From: Neorhizobium alkalisoli
GTDB taxonomy: Bacteria; Pseudomonadota; Alphaproteobacteria; Rhizobiales; Rhizobiaceae
Reading direction: 5' to 3'
NCBI RefSeq assembly: GCF_007829835.1
Contig: NZ_VIWP01000002.1
Span: 248,001 to 312,000 of the forward strand
DNA: 64,000 nt
The translations under genes and the position numbers were made by a program. Within the stretch, counting starts at the first letter, position 1, and each line of letters begins with the position of its first letter. Below, in pieces: positions 63,559-64,000 of this stretch. The notes below the pieces were generated by a model, which was given only the letters and a program-made list of their open reading frames with translations, did no database searches and was not told the origin of the DNA.

Positions 63559-64000
63559 ATGGCCGACCTCTCCTCCCTGAAGGACCTCGCTCCGGCGACC
63601 GAAAACCAGGCCCCTGTTCACGTCCGCAAGGTCGACAGCCTTGGCCGTTCCTACGCGACCGGCAAGCGCAAGAACGCCGTTGCCCGCGTATGGGTCAAGC
63701 CGGGCTCCGGCAAGATCATCGTCAACGGCCGTGACTTCACGACCTATTTCGCCCGCCCGGTCCTGCAGATGATCCTGCAGCAGCCGATCGTCGCTGCTGC
63801 CCGCACCGGTCAGTTCGACATCATCGCGACCGTCACCGGCGGTGGTCTTTCCGGTCAGGCCGGCGCCGTGCGCCACGGCCTTTCCAAGGCCCTCACCTAC
63901 TTCGAGCCGGGCCTCCGTGGCGTGCTCAAGAAGGGTGGCTTCCTGACCCGCGACAGCCGCGTCGTCGAGCGTAAGAAGTACGGTAAGGCCAAGGCTCGCC
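63559..64000 (+). CDS. rpsI: 30S ribosomal protein S9 (partial, C-terminus off window)
   Basis: The first 147 residues of S9 are visible, with only about eight missing. After a short N-terminal extension ([20 protein letters not shown]) come [20 protein letters not shown], the [14 protein letters not shown] region, and the tRNA-contacting end beginning [17 protein letters not shown]. It shares the promoter and leader of rplM. Confidence 0.98.
   Translation, partial: MADLSSLKDLAPATENQAPVHVRKVDSLGRSYATGKRKNAVARVWVKPGSGKIIVNGRDFTTYFARPVLQMILQQPIVAAARTGQFDIIATVTGGGLSGQAGAVRHGLSKALTYFEPGLRGVLKKGGFLTRDSRVVERKKYGKAKAR

Noticed and set aside
1..64000. CRISPR arrays, insertion sequences, phage genes or replication origins
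   Set aside because: No regularly spaced repeats, transposase or integrase motifs, or origin-type repeat clusters were seen on either strand.

Overview
The window reads as chromosomal DNA of a Rhizobiales alphaproteobacterium, most likely a member of the Rhizobiaceae. The evidence is a 14-subunit nuo operon with a long NuoE carrying a C-terminal extension, an rkpA-rkpG-rkpH capsule/lipid locus like that of Sinorhizobium, the clpP-clpX-lon-hupB order, high GC, and rhizobial-type promoters. Every name below was assigned by reading translations and motifs; no database search was run.

Region 1 (1-16400, minus strand) is the proton-translocating NADH:quinone oxidoreductase operon in the order nuoA-B-C-D-E-F-G-H-I-J-K-L-M-N; nuoN is cut by the left edge. 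Accessory genes sit inside it: a small secreted protein between nuoD and nuoE, a coiled-coil protein between nuoE and nuoF, and, between nuoF and nuoG, a protein sharing its C-terminal domain with NuoE. The nuoC-nuoD gap is unusually long and holds a perfect FNR/FixK-type palindrome and a possible 51-codon ORF coupled to nuoD. Two identical tRNA-Asp genes and a tRNA-Val gene follow.

Region 2 (16971-32494) is a cell-surface region: an RTX calcium-binding protein, GDP-fucose synthesis (gmd, fcl), a PPP-type phosphatase, and a 10 kb operon of a large reducing polyketide/fatty-acid synthase (rkpA), an alpha-oxoamine synthase (rkpG) and a short-chain reductase (rkpH). The trio has the logic of sphingoid-base or fumonisin assembly: chain building, release by amino-acid condensation, and ketone reduction.

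Region 3 (32500-46075, minus strand) holds an SbcCD/YhaNO-like nuclease-ATPase pair, then a phytase-like secreted esterase and a signal-peptide-bearing inorganic pyrophosphatase, each preceded by a Pho-box-like repeat. The protein-quality block hupB, lon, clpX and clpP follows, with intrinsic terminators and heat-shock-like promoters at lon and clpP.

Region 4 (46439-62204) is a mosaic of short units: a GGDEF protein, gamma-glutamyltransferase, a CYTH-like protein, a P450 with Ala in place of the I-helix Thr, a PIN toxin with an atypical antitoxin, LrgAB, and several regulator-target pairs with visible operators (MarR/SDR, BdcR/BdcA, TetR/SMR, LysR/AEC). It ends with metY, a small Cys-rich protein with a perfect FNR box upstream, and a CoA-binding protein. 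The right end carries rplM-rpsI behind a strong promoter and a terminator-like leader hairpin.
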